A stretch of 64,000 bases of DNA from Clusia tigrina (taxonomy: Eukaryota; Arthropoda; Insecta; Diptera; Clusiidae). The notes below the pieces were generated by a model. That model worked only from the letters and a program-made list of their open reading frames with translations, did not search any database and was not told the DNA's origin. The translations under genes and the position numbers were made by a program. Location of the stretch: positions 315,691,289-315,755,288 of the forward strand of contig OV050030.1 of assembly GCA_920105625.2 (NCBI GenBank). Reading direction: 5' to 3'. This document shows, one piece after another, positions 55,441 to 64,000 of this stretch (position 1 is the stretch's first letter; each line of letters opens with the position of its first letter).

Positions 55441-56697
55441 ACCCTAAATTTGTAATTAATTTGTAATTATATATTTTATATAATTTTTTCAAAAAGTATT
55501 TATTTATTCATCAACAACTATCTTGTCTCCTTCAAAGTAATTCACCTCAGATATAATAAACTTATGCCAGCGTTTTTTCCAATCCTCGAAACACAGCTCC
55601 TGTTTCGATTTTTCTTTTATCTCCTCAATCGTAGCAAAACGCTTTCCTTTCACCGGTGTCTTCAGTTTTGGAAAGAGGAAAAAGTCAGGGGGGCCAAGTC
55701 CGGTGAATACGGTGATTGAGGCATGATAACGGTTTTGTTTTTGACCAAAAAATTACGCACAAGCATCAATGTGTGAGCTGGTGCGTTATTATGGTGCAAA
55801 ATCCATGATTGGTTTTTCCACATTTCTGGGCGTTTCTGACAAATTGCTTCTCGCAAACGGCGCATAACTTTAAGGTAGTATTACTTGTTGACCGTACGAC
55901 CTTGTGGCAAGAATTCATGATGCACCACGCCATTGCAATCAAAGAAAACTGTCAGCCAAACCTTTACGTTCGACCGAACTTGACGTGCTTTTTTCGGTCT
56001 TGGCTCATCTGGACGCTTCCATTGGGATGATTGGGCTTTGGTTTCAATGTCATAGCCATACACCCACGATTCGTCACCAATTATGATCTTTTTGAGGAAA
56101 TCTAGATCGTCGTTGACGATTTCAACAGCTCCTGAGCGATGTCCATGCGACGTTGTTTTTGCTCACGTTTCATGCCTAAAACATCCGTAAAAATTGCTTG
56201 GCATGATATGCCAACATCATCAGCAACCTCTCTGATAGTGATTCGACGATTATCCAAAATCATTTTCTTCACTGCGTCAATGTTTTCATCGGTTGTTGAC
56301 GTGCTCGGCGACCAGGACGAGCATCGTCATTGACATCTTCTCGGCCTTCCTTAAACCGGTTATACCACAATTGAACTTGTGTTCTGCTCATAATAGACTC
56401 GCCAAAGGCCACAGTCAATATTTCAAATGTCCTTGCGCATTTAATTTCATTTTTTACACAAAACTGAACACAGTTTCTTTGATCCATTTTTTCGAATAGT
56501 ACAAAATCGAAGAGCACACCAAAACACGACTAACCTTTTTATCTGTCAAAAACAAACTGACAATCCAAAATGGTTGGTATTGCCAACATATATAACAGAC
56601 ATGTGTACCAACATAACAGAAAAAAAATGCGAACATCGAACATACGTAACTCACGAAAAGATGAAAATAACGGTTATTTTCTGATCACACCTCGTAT
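55441..56697 (-). mobile_element. Mariner (DD34D) element, one end missing
   Basis: Minus-strand mariner. The 5' end lies at about 56696, where cgaggtgtgatcag begins next to TA within tatatata. The 3' end after the transposase stop (about 55521) is AT-rich, and no matching inverted repeat is found before 55440, so the 3' terminus is lost. Confidence 0.85.
55521..56487 (-). pseudogene. Mariner transposase, catalytic Asp replaced
   Basis: Start at MDQRNCVQFCVKNEIKC (56487). The helix-turn-helix segment AFGESIMSRTQVQLWYNRFKEG, then DDARPGR, can be read before a frameshift. LTVFFDCNGVVHHEFLPQG (first Asp region, near 55945) is followed by a TAA inside TVNK*YYLKV (about 55880). WKNQSWILHHNNAPAH (near 55795) has Asn where the second catalytic Asp normally stands. 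The YSPDLAP region is hit by a one-base shift, so the third Asp (DFFLF) lies in the next frame. The C-terminal YFEGDKIVVDE and its stop are intact. It is inactive for several independent reasons. Confidence 0.86.
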
Positions 56698-56699
56698 AT

Positions 56700-56760
56700 A
56701 TATATCTGTATGTATATATCTATGTGTATGTAGGTAGGTAGGTAGGTAAAGCGGCCATCC
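56700..56760. repeat. Simple repeat tail: TATG-rich plus (GGTA)n
   Basis: Contains gtaggtaggtaggtaggtaa (56729-56748). On the minus strand this is a (TACC)n tract directly at the 3' end of LOA-like element E, probably its microsatellite tail. Confidence 0.75.
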
Positions 56761-56828
56761 GAAAAGGGCGCACTTAGGCCAACATTGACCCTTTGTGATA
56801 CCGCATGGGACAGCAGGTCCCATCCCTT

Positions 56829-57965
56829 TCAAAGGTCCAGCCATTTGGAGCTTTTAATGAAGCATTTGATGGAGCTAATCTTTTTTTTTGAGATATCTCC
56901 CAAGCAGTCCAAAATGTAGTCGCCTAGGAAAGTGTGCCTCCTTCTGGAAAAAGCTGGACACATGAACAACAGGTGAGCAGTAGACTCTTCCTCCTTCTCG
57001 TCCATGCAACTCCTGCAGTAGTCATTAGAGGCGATCCCCAGCCTGCACCCGTGTGTGCCAAGAGTCCAGTGCCCCGTTAAGACGCTAATCACGGGACCCA
57101 TGCTTTGTCTATTTAGAGCCAGTAGGTCTTAGAGCGCTTGACATTTATCTCTGGCCAGGTTTGTCTAGCTATTTTACATCCTGAAAGTTCAGACCAGCGC
57201 CTGCCCGCTGTTCCTGAGGATATTGTATTTACTAAAAGCTTACATGTGGCAATAGGAATACCGAATTGCAACCTATCTGGTTCAATCGGTATGGTAGTAC
57301 CCTCACGGGCAAGTTTAGCCGCCTTGCAGTTCCCTGGAATAACTCTGTGACCGGGAACCCAGCACAGATGCAGACGGGTCTGCTTAGCTATCTCGTTAAA
57401 GATTTGCGGCAGCTCTTGACGGCTTTTGAGGTGATAATAACCGAATCCAGGGAGCGCAAAGCAGCTTGGCTCTCGGATAGAATATCAAGTCCAGATATCT
57501 TCTTCTTCGTTAGCCAAGACAGAGCTGCCTCTATAGCCGGGACCTCCGCCTGAAAAACACTGCAGTGGTCGGGCAACCTAAAGGACATGTTAATATCCAA
57601 ATCTTCTGAGAATACACCACCTCCCATCCTACTTGTAGTTTGGATCCATCTGTGTAGATGTGAACCCCTTCTACATGAGGGGGTATGCCATCCTTCCACT
57701 CGTCCCTGGAAGGAATGGAGATCTTGCACATACCATTGAAGGCGTACATTGGTGTGATGTAGTCGAAAGAGTCAGGAATACCTTCAAAATGTCTTAATAT
57801 GGACGCATGACCTATATTCCTGGCATCCCATTGATGGGTAGCTTTTAGTCTGATAGCTGAGTTTGCAGCCATTTTTTCGCCAAAAAGCGTAACAGGCAGC
57901 AGATTGAGCATAATATCCAATGCTGCCGTTGGAGTCGTTCTAATGGCACTACTTATGAATACCTC
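56829..57965 (-). pseudogene. LOA-like E, RNase H and zinc-finger tail
   Basis: RNase H: GVHIYTDGSKLQVG (near 57660), CSVFQAEVPAIEAALSWL (near 57545) and LSESQAALRSL (near 57470), where the usual DSQ reads ESQ. WVPGHRVIPGN follows (near 57350). The Asp expected after GNxxA is missing (NCKAAKLA). A frame change separates this from the tail (57101-56829): LTGHWTLGTHGCRLG followed by YCRSCMDEKEEESTAHLLFMC, a CCHC-type finger. Two of the RNase H carboxylates are altered. Confidence 0.8.
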
Positions 57966-59349
57966 TGCCGTTCATTGTACCTTTGTTATCAGCCAATTGT
58001 ATGTGGACTTACTTAGGGCTGTCCACCAAGCAAGCACCCCATAGAAAAGGACTGGTCGTAAAACAGCTGTATATATCCAATAGGCTACCTTAGGCTGTAA
58101 CCCACATTTTTTCCCTATAACTCTTTTGCAAGAGTACAGAGCTACCAGAGCCTTCCTAATGCGCTCGCTTATATTAGCCTTCCAATTCAGCTTCCTATCT
58201 AGGATCACGCCCAGATATTTAGCCTCCTCGACAAGGTCAATATCTACACCCATTAGTTTTGGAGCAAAAAATTGAGGAATTTTATACTTCCTAGTGAAGA
58301 GTACCAGCTTAGTCTTGGTCGGATTAACCCCCAACCCACAGTCAGTAGTCCATTTAGAGAGAATGTTCAGCATGATTTGCATCAAGTCCCTCAAAGTAGA
58401 TATATAAAGAAGATTTACCCGAGATACTAATAGCAACATCATCCGCATACGCAACCAACTTGCACCCTTCCCTCTCCAGTCGAACAAGCAGCTGATTTAC
58501 CGCAAGATTCCAGAGGAGGGGTGAAAGAACTCCACCTTGAGGTGTGCCTCTGCACACGGACCTCTTGGCCGACGCCGCTCCCAGCTGTGAATTGATTATC
58601 CTGCTACTAAGCATGTTTTCAATCCACCTGCTAATGGCGGGTTCCACCTCCAAGTCTCGCATCGCACCGATTATTGCGTCTGATTTGATATTGTTAAAAG
58701 CTCCCTCAATGTCCAGGAAAGCCACTAGGGCGAACTCCTTGTTGTGCAGGGAGCACTCAATCCTAGAGACTAAGGAGTGTAAAGCGGTCTCCACCGATTT
58801 ACCCTTAACGTAGGTAAGCTGAGAGACTGACAGCTTCTGTCTGTCTATAGTGAGCCTCAGATGAATATCTAACAACTTTTCCAGGATTTTTAGACAGAAG
58901 GAGGACAGACTAATGGGTCTTAAGTCCCCTGGAGCTGTGTGCGAGCTTTTGCCGGCCTTGGGTATAAAAATTACCCTCACATGCTTCCATGAGTCTGGAA
59001 TATACGCATATTCAAGACAACTATTATAGATCTTTAACAGTCACTCTATTATAAGATTCTCTGACTGCTGAATTTCAATTAGAGCTACACCATCTGGGCC
59101 AGATGCTTTAAATGGTTTGAAGCTATGGATAGCCCATTGCAATTTTGGTTTCGAGAATATGTCTGAGTTGACTTCAACTACATTCGCATTCGCGCTGGGC
59201 TTCGTTCTCCGCGGAATGGTGCTCGAGCAACCAGGGAAGTGAGTCTCCAGAAGCAGCTCTAGAGTCTCATTACTATTTGAAGTCCAGGATCCATCCTCCC
59301 TCCTCAGGTAAGCAGGTACCATTGGAGCAGTTGATAGGATCGTCCCCAA
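57966..59349 (-). pseudogene. LOA-like E, reverse transcriptase
   Basis: LQWAIHSFKPFKASGPDGV (near 59120) opens the RT. After a stop at 59041 and a shift, VRVIFIPKAGK, GDLRPISLSSF (near 58925), LVAFLDIEGAFNN (catalytic Asp, near 58715), GTPQGGVLSPLLWN (near 58535) and LVAYADDVAISIS (catalytic box intact, near 58450) are read. A shift at about 58400 leads to the thumb (MLNILSKWTTDCGLGVNPTKTK, AKYLGVILDRKLNWK), open to 57972. The polymerase motifs are complete but the frame is not. Confidence 0.83.
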
Positions 59350-59372
59350 CCTGGACGTCTCACAGATATCTT

Positions 59373-60413
59373 CTACTTCACCGCAAAAGTTCCTCCACGA
59401 TTCCTTCTGTGCTTTCCTAAGCTTACTTTTAAAGGCTCTGAGTGCTGCCTTATATAAAGCCCAGTCTGCACTATCTCTAGACTTCTTTGCGCTGTTGAAA
59501 AGTCTCCTACAGTTTTGTCTGAGTCCCCTAGTTTCCTCCCCCTACCATGTGGGTTTTTGTTTCCCCATGGGTCTACTGAGGGGGCAAGAGACCAATAGAG
59601 CCTTATTAAGAGCAACCGTTAGCACCTCCACAGACCTATAAATTTCGTCACACGTGCTTGTGCTTGTGGGGTTCTGAGGTAGTGGTCTAGCTACAGTCAC
59701 CTTGTAGAGGTCCCAGTTTGCTTTCCTGACATTTCTAAAAGCCTTAGGGCTAGGTAGACTATCTAGAAGATCAAACTGAATTAACCTATGATCCGAAAAG
59801 GAATGTTCCTCTAGAACTCTCCAATTTGAGATCCGATCAAAAATTGATTCGGAGGCAAGGGTTAAGTCAAGGACTTCTTGCCTATTAGCAGTAATAAAAG
59901 TGGGTTCTGACCCCTTATTGCATACAGAAAGGTTAGTCGTTACAATATATTCATATAATGACTCACCTCGTTCATTGACATCCGTGCTTCCCCAGATGTC
60001 ATGGTGCGCATTGGCATCGTATCCAATAATAACAGCCACCCGTTGAGCCTTGGCATCCACAACAAGCTTCTGTAAGTTGGCTTTTGGAAGGATCTCTCAT
60101 GCGCCATATAGGCCAAGACCAACCAGTACCGTCCCTTGCCAGTTTCCAGGCAGACGGCCGTTAAATCCTTGTTGCTGTAATTGGGGAGAATAAATGAGCT
60201 AACATTATTCCTAATTAGGATACGAGACCTAGGTTTTCCTTCAGTTACGGTATTCAGCAAGCTGTAATTTTCAGTCCCGAGACCACATACCAAGTCCCCG
60301 TGTGGCCAGGGTTCTTTGATCAGGACAACGTCTCCTACGCCTGCAAGACGGAGCTGAAGGCTGGCAGACGCCGCCTTCGAGTGATGGAGGTTAATCTGCA
60401 CTATTCGTAGCAT
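59373..60413 (-). pseudogene. LOA-like E, APE endonuclease
   Basis: The start MLRIVQINLHHSKAAS (60413) follows ORF1 with a 23-nt overlap. VLIKEPWPHGD (Glu), a frame change near 60050, GYDANAHHDIWGSTD (Asp/Asn, near 60010), TFITANRQEVLDLT and FSDHRLIQFDL (Asp/His, near 59790) give a complete motif set. The following linker (CRPLSRPMGKQ side) shifts again near 59545. This domain nicks the chromosomal target. Confidence 0.83.
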
Positions 60414-61152
60414 CTCTGCTACTTGTAGCGTTGGTCACCTCCACCACCGTGACATTAGCCTCAGACTCCGAGTCTGACTCCAGAAGGACTTCCTCCTCAC
60501 TGAGCGTGGTTGTCCCTAGAAGACTCTCCAAACCCCCCACAGTTGACATAGAGTCACTGCGTTTCGGGTGCATGGCGGAGTCCTCAGCAGCAGCAGGATC
60601 AGCAGTTACCCCTGAGGGAGTCACTACCGCTTGATCCGTGTAAGACAGTTGCCCGTCCTTTTTGTAGACCTTAAGGCTTGTGGATAAGACGCCATAGCCC
60701 ACGACCCAATTGGATTTCGCTAGAGTAGCCAGAGATTCGGCGTTCACCACAAGGGTTATTGACCTGTAATCCCCTCTTGGTTCCTCTACCTTAGTAACCT
60801 TCCAATTATCAGTCGGGAGCTGCTGGTTGCTCAACCTAAAAATCTCCAAGATAGCCTCAGGGTTAGACGGTTCGGCTGGGATCCACGCGCACGCTCTAAG
60901 TCTACTAGGGATCAACTCCCTAGGTACAACTTCGAGCCTTGCACCTGGCCATGCTTCCCCTATCCTGGAGCTCGAAATCTTATAAAGGTCGACTGACCTT
61001 TGATCCGCGCAGGCAATCAGCTTCACGTGGCCCTGATGCCATCCGCTGTCGCGGAAAGAGGGAAAAACACCTGGGAATTCCTTCAAAAGCTGGAGGTAGA
61101 GCCTTGAAAGGCTTACTTCTACCTTTTTCCTGTCCTGGCTGCAAAACAACAT
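60391..61152 (-). CDS. LOA-like E, ORF1 protein (DUF4780-like)
   Basis: 253-codon open frame whose end overlaps the ORF2 start by 23 nt. The central part (HVKLIACADQRSVDLYKIS, RLEVVPRELIPSRLRACAWI, PEAILEIFRLSNQQLPTDNW) matches the DUF4780-type pattern seen in ORF1 proteins of insect LOA-like elements and in copy C here. The C-terminal third is Ser/Glu-rich and low in complexity. The frame may be N-terminally truncated, since sequence upstream to about 61335 has no in-frame start. Presumed to bind element RNA; no zinc knuckle. Confidence 0.72.
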   Translation of the reverse strand: MLFCSQDRKKVEVSLSRLYLQLLKEFPGVFPSFRDSGWHQGHVKLIACADQRSVDLYKISSSRIGEAWPGARLEVVPRELIPSRLRACAWIPAEPSNPEAILEIFRLSNQQLPTDNWKVTKVEEPRGDYRSITLVVNAESLATLAKSNWVVGYGVLSTSLKVYKKDGQLSYTDQAVVTPSGVTADPAAAEDSAMHPKRSDSMSTVGGLESLLGTTTLSEEEVLLESDSESEANVTVVEVTNATSSRDATNSAD

Positions 61153-61335
61153 CCAATGGGCACGATCCCAAGAACACCTTGGTTTAGGAGGGAGACAGTT
61201 CTTAGTTGGATTACTCCGCAGTAGTCAGTCCGGCTAGGGTAATCCCATAAGAGCCGAAACTCCGCCATCCTAACCCATTGCGTCATTGCAATCACTTAAG
61301 CCTTCGTACCCCGACAAGTTAACTGCTCTTCACGA

Positions 61336-61542
61336 AGGATGTGTATGTATGTTTATATGTAAATGTATATGTACGAGTATATGTATTTGAATGTGTATAT
61401 GCATATGTATTTGTGTATGCAGAAGTATATGTACACGTATGTGTATATGTATATGTACATGTACATGTAAATGAATATGTCTATGCAAATGGATGTGTAT
61501 ATGTATAAGTATATGTGTATGGATATGTGTTTTGTGTGTGTG
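61336..61542. repeat. TG/TATG-rich microsatellite (AC/ACAT on minus strand)
   Basis: About 200 bp of tgtatatg, tatgtaca and tgtgtgtg units. On the minus strand the part adjoining the R1-clade element reads as ACACACAC followed by ACAT-like units. Confidence 0.9.
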
Positions 61543-61553
61543 TTTTTTTTTAT

Positions 61554-61839
61554 CGAGGGGGAAAGCTTTAAGCCAATTAGTCAGTGTGGGACATCAACCC
61601 ACTTAAACTTCCTCGCTGTCGTGGCGGGCAACCCTCCCGGGACCGCACAATGTGATTACGTCGGGAGGCCGTCATGAGCATTATTGCTCAATCGTCTGTA
61701 CTTGTCAGTCTAAATCAAGTCCGCTGCTGGTTGTCGTTCCGTGGCGAAATTTCTGCTACATTTGCTAACTGCTGTTGACGCAGTAGCCGTTGTCGTTCAC
61801 GCTCTTCCTTGCGTAGCGCCACCATTACTAGTTCAGCGA
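61554..61839 (-). other. 3' UTR of R1-clade element
   Basis: GC-richer noncoding sequence including gggcaaccctcccgggac (61626 onward) and a gtgggacatcaaccca string, ending in an A tract on the minus strand. No coding frame is supported. Confidence 0.55.
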
Positions 61840-64000
61840 AGGTCATTTAGCGGGTGAGTCCAGCATTGCAGCCACTATATTTGCGGTGGTCGGTGGTCTG
61901 CCGAAGGCAGATCCAGCTCCTCTCTCCAGGTCCTGAAACGTGAGCAGTAATGCATCACGTGCCTGGCGCTCTCAAATTCGCCCGTACATTTTGGTCAGTA
62001 GGGGTCCTCTGTTATTTTTATGCGGTAGAAATATGCATTGAAGCATCCATGACCGCTGAGTAACTGCGTCATGTAGTAGTTTAGACTACCATGCTTCCTG
62101 TTCACCCATTGGGACACCATGGGAATGAGCTGGAATGTCCATCGTCCCTTCTCGGACTGCTCCCATCTTTCTTGCCAATCTTCGGTGCATCGCCGTCGCT
62201 CCTTTAGCCTTCGTTCGGCTGTAGGCCTTACGCCCTGCTGGTAGTACAGTCGCTGCAGCTCCAACGCTCGTAAGTCCAGGGGCATTTTTGCAGCAAGGAC
62301 GGAAATTGCGTCGTCGGAGACCGTTCGGTAGGCGCAGGTGAGTCTAAACGCACTTAAACGTTGCGTTGCGCAAGCCTCTCTGAGATGCGTCATTTTTGCT
62401 CCTGACCAGATGAGTGCTGCATAGAGCATCACGGAATCCGTTACCGTCGCCAGAAATAGTCTTCTTGCCTCACGTGGTCCTCCAATGTTTGGCAGAATCC
62501 GCGCAAGGGCGCCTTGAATCTTAGAGCCTTTTTTGGTGACCGCTACCAGGTGCTCCTTAAATGATAGCCTTACGTCTATGTTAACTCCAAGATTTTTATT
62601 GCTTGGTTGCGACATAATACCGTGATTACCGGTGTCCACCACCATCTCCTCTGGCTTTTTCCGCGTGCTTATCAGGACAATCTCAGTTTTTTTAACAGCA
62701 AGTTCCAGGCTGATTGGAGCCACCTACGCACCCTTGAGATCGCATCGTTACACACCAACTGCAAGTGCTCAATATGATTGGCCACCATTATCAATGCGAT
62801 ATCATCAGCATGACCAATAATATTCTCGTTTTCCGGAATATTCAGCTCCAGGATGCCGTTCTACATAGCGTTCCACAGCATGGGCCCTATTACCGATCCT
62901 TTAGGAACCCCGCCGGTTATTTGGTATGCTTTTACGCCCGCCTCTGTCTCGTACAGTAGCACCCTGTTGCCGAGGTAGGTACCGCTTATGAGCCGCAAAT
63001 ATGTTGGCATTCCTAAAATCTCCAGAGCCTGCAATATATGTCCCCAATTCGCAGAATTGAAGTTTTTCTTGATATCCAGAGTGACCACCGCACAGTATAT
63101 TTTGGCGCCACCCTGCCATCTAGTGCCACTCGTCGCATCTCGAGCAATGCCTACTACCGCTCTGATCGCGTCGACTGTAGACCTCCTTTTCCGAAAACCG
63201 AATTGTCAGAGTGCCCTCCAGGACACTCGAATGTCTCCTGCAGTATTTCACAAACGATACGCTCAAGGATCTTTCCCACTGTATCCATCATACAAAGTGG
63301 ACGATAGGAGGATGTCTGAACTGGTGGCTTTCCAGGCTTTAGCAACAGCACCAGCCTCTGCAGTTTCCACGCGTCTGGAAATGTGCCTTCTCTGAGACAG
63401 GCGTCATACAGCTTTGCGAACAGTTCTGGTCTCGCTCTTATCGCTGCCTTGAAGGCCACATTTGGGACTCCATCCAAACCAGGAGACTTGTTGTCGTCGA
63501 CCCGTGATAGAATCGACAATACCTCATCGACAGTGACTATTGGTCCCCTCTATACGTCTGGCGTCACGACGGCTCTTATTTCGCTTTGTGAGGAAGAGCG
63601 TTTCTACTATGCGCTGCATCAGCTCTGGACATGTAGGCTGAGGCCCTCTGCGACCCTTAACTTTGCACATGACTGTTTTATTGCTAGACCCCAATGGTCT
63701 TTGTCCGCACTCTCCTATAGCTCTCTGAAGCACATATTTTTACTCTCTGTGATAGCCGCTTTCAGATTCCTTCTGTGTGCTTTATATTCTGCCTGGAGTT
63801 TCTCGAAATTCGGAGTCGATCGAGAGCTGTGCGCCGTCCGTCTTGCGTGATGGCAGCTCTGCCGACGCAGCAATTTCACCGGTCCACCAGTAATCGGGAG
63901 TCTCTGATGTATTGTTGGACCTTCGCGGCATCGCTGCATCATATGCTTCCTTAATGTACTTAGCGATTTCCGCAGCCATGGTACTTGCAGTTTCGCCTTC
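61840..64000 (-). pseudogene. R1-clade ORF2: RT and C-terminal domain
   Basis: The linker EAYDAAMPRRS...WWTGEIA lies near 63900. The RT follows with DDNKSPGLDGVPNVAFK (near 63490), SYRPLCMMDTVGKILERIV (near 63300), a frameshift near 63205 and VTLDIKKNFNSANW (catalytic Asp, near 63080). GGVPKGSVIGPMLWNAM (near 62905) is followed by an in-frame TAG at about 62866. The catalytic box reads HADDIALI (near 62810). The thumb and tail (LREACATQRLSAFRLTCAYRTVSDDAI, near 62380-62300) are typical of R1. A TGA at 61995 replaces the first Cys of the terminal zinc finger (PKC...H..YC). At least three lesions inactivate it. Confidence 0.84.

Larger units (their letters stand above)
56749..61335 (-). mobile_element. 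LOA-like non-LTR retrotransposon E, near full length
   Basis: The most complete LOA-like element here: 5' UTR (about 61335-61153), ORF1, ORF2 with endonuclease, RT, RNase H and C-terminal zinc finger, and a (TACC)n tail. It is a different subfamily from A, B, C and from D. ORF2 is split by frameshifts and stops. The 5' limit is approximate because it grades into a TATG-rich microsatellite. Confidence 0.85.
61543..64000 (-). mobile_element. R1-clade non-LTR retrotransposon, 3' part (runs off window)
   Basis: Minus-strand element from the endonuclease-RT linker at the window edge to a short poly(A) (T run 61543-61551). It sits directly against the AC-rich microsatellite. The RT and C-terminal organisation fit the R1 clade. 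The 5' half lies outside the window. Confidence 0.83.

Overview
This window looks like a transposon-dense, AT-rich stretch of a dipteran insect genome. It resembles the heterochromatin-like regions of large fly genomes, and a tephritid-type fly is plausible but not provable from the sequence. The case for an insect rests on the mix of families: LOA-, Jockey-, R1- and CR1-group non-LTR retrotransposons, Ty3/gypsy and BEL/Pao LTR elements, a DD34D mariner, a DD34E Tc1-like element and a Helitron. Long (TA)n arrays separate many of them. I found no rRNA, tRNA or CRISPR array and no convincing complete host gene. One short minus-strand reading frame (53.4-53.9 kb) could be a host exon.

Layout. 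1-1.26 kb: no recognisable gene. 1.26-4.26 kb: an old Ty3/gypsy relic with two internal deletions. 4.26-11.1 kb: a mosaic of a LOA-like element (A), a BEL/Pao fragment and a second LOA-like piece (B). 11.9-12.8 kb: a (TA)n array, a foldback element and a repeat fragment. 12.8-24.7 kb: a giant inverted duplication. Two nearly identical copies of a Ty3/gypsy element, each with about 1 kb of the same flanking repeat, lie head to head around a (TA)n core near 18.77 kb. The right copy continues through pol to a second LTR (30.18-30.68 kb) and then into a second copy of its own leader. 31.25-32.38 kb: a Tc1-like transposon with IR/DR-type ends. 33.0-43.5 kb: a second LOA subfamily (D), split by a full-length CR1-group element that itself carries a Harbinger-like MITE. 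The 3' half of this nest is tandemly duplicated. 43.8-47.3 kb: a minus-strand LOA fragment (F) and a Jockey-like element. 47.4-52.0 kb: the 5' half of LOA-like element C fused to an internally deleted Helitron. 52.0-55.4 kb: (TA)n arrays, a 22-bp tandem repeat, the possible host exon and an LTR-element tail. 55.4-56.7 kb: a mariner with a substituted catalytic Asp. 56.7-61.3 kb: a near-complete minus-strand LOA-like element (E). 61.5-64 kb: the 3' half of an R1-clade element abutting an AC/ACAT-rich microsatellite.

How the parts relate. Nothing here works as a host pathway; the window records nested insertion, recombination and decay. Several elements have lost specific catalytic residues: integrase Glu to Gln, mariner Asp to Asn, BEL YVDD to YVDY, LOA YADD to YADE in two copies, and CR1-group endonuclease Glu to Lys. 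Many others carry stops or frameshifts. The gypsy-like family is the best preserved. It has 504-bp LTRs with TGTTG/CAACA ends, a tRNA-type primer-binding site, a polypurine tract, a split gag and a candidate intron in its leader. I did not find a convincing new biological system. The most unusual features are the 6-kb-arm palindrome, the leader intron and the nested then tandemly duplicated LOA/CR1/MITE block.
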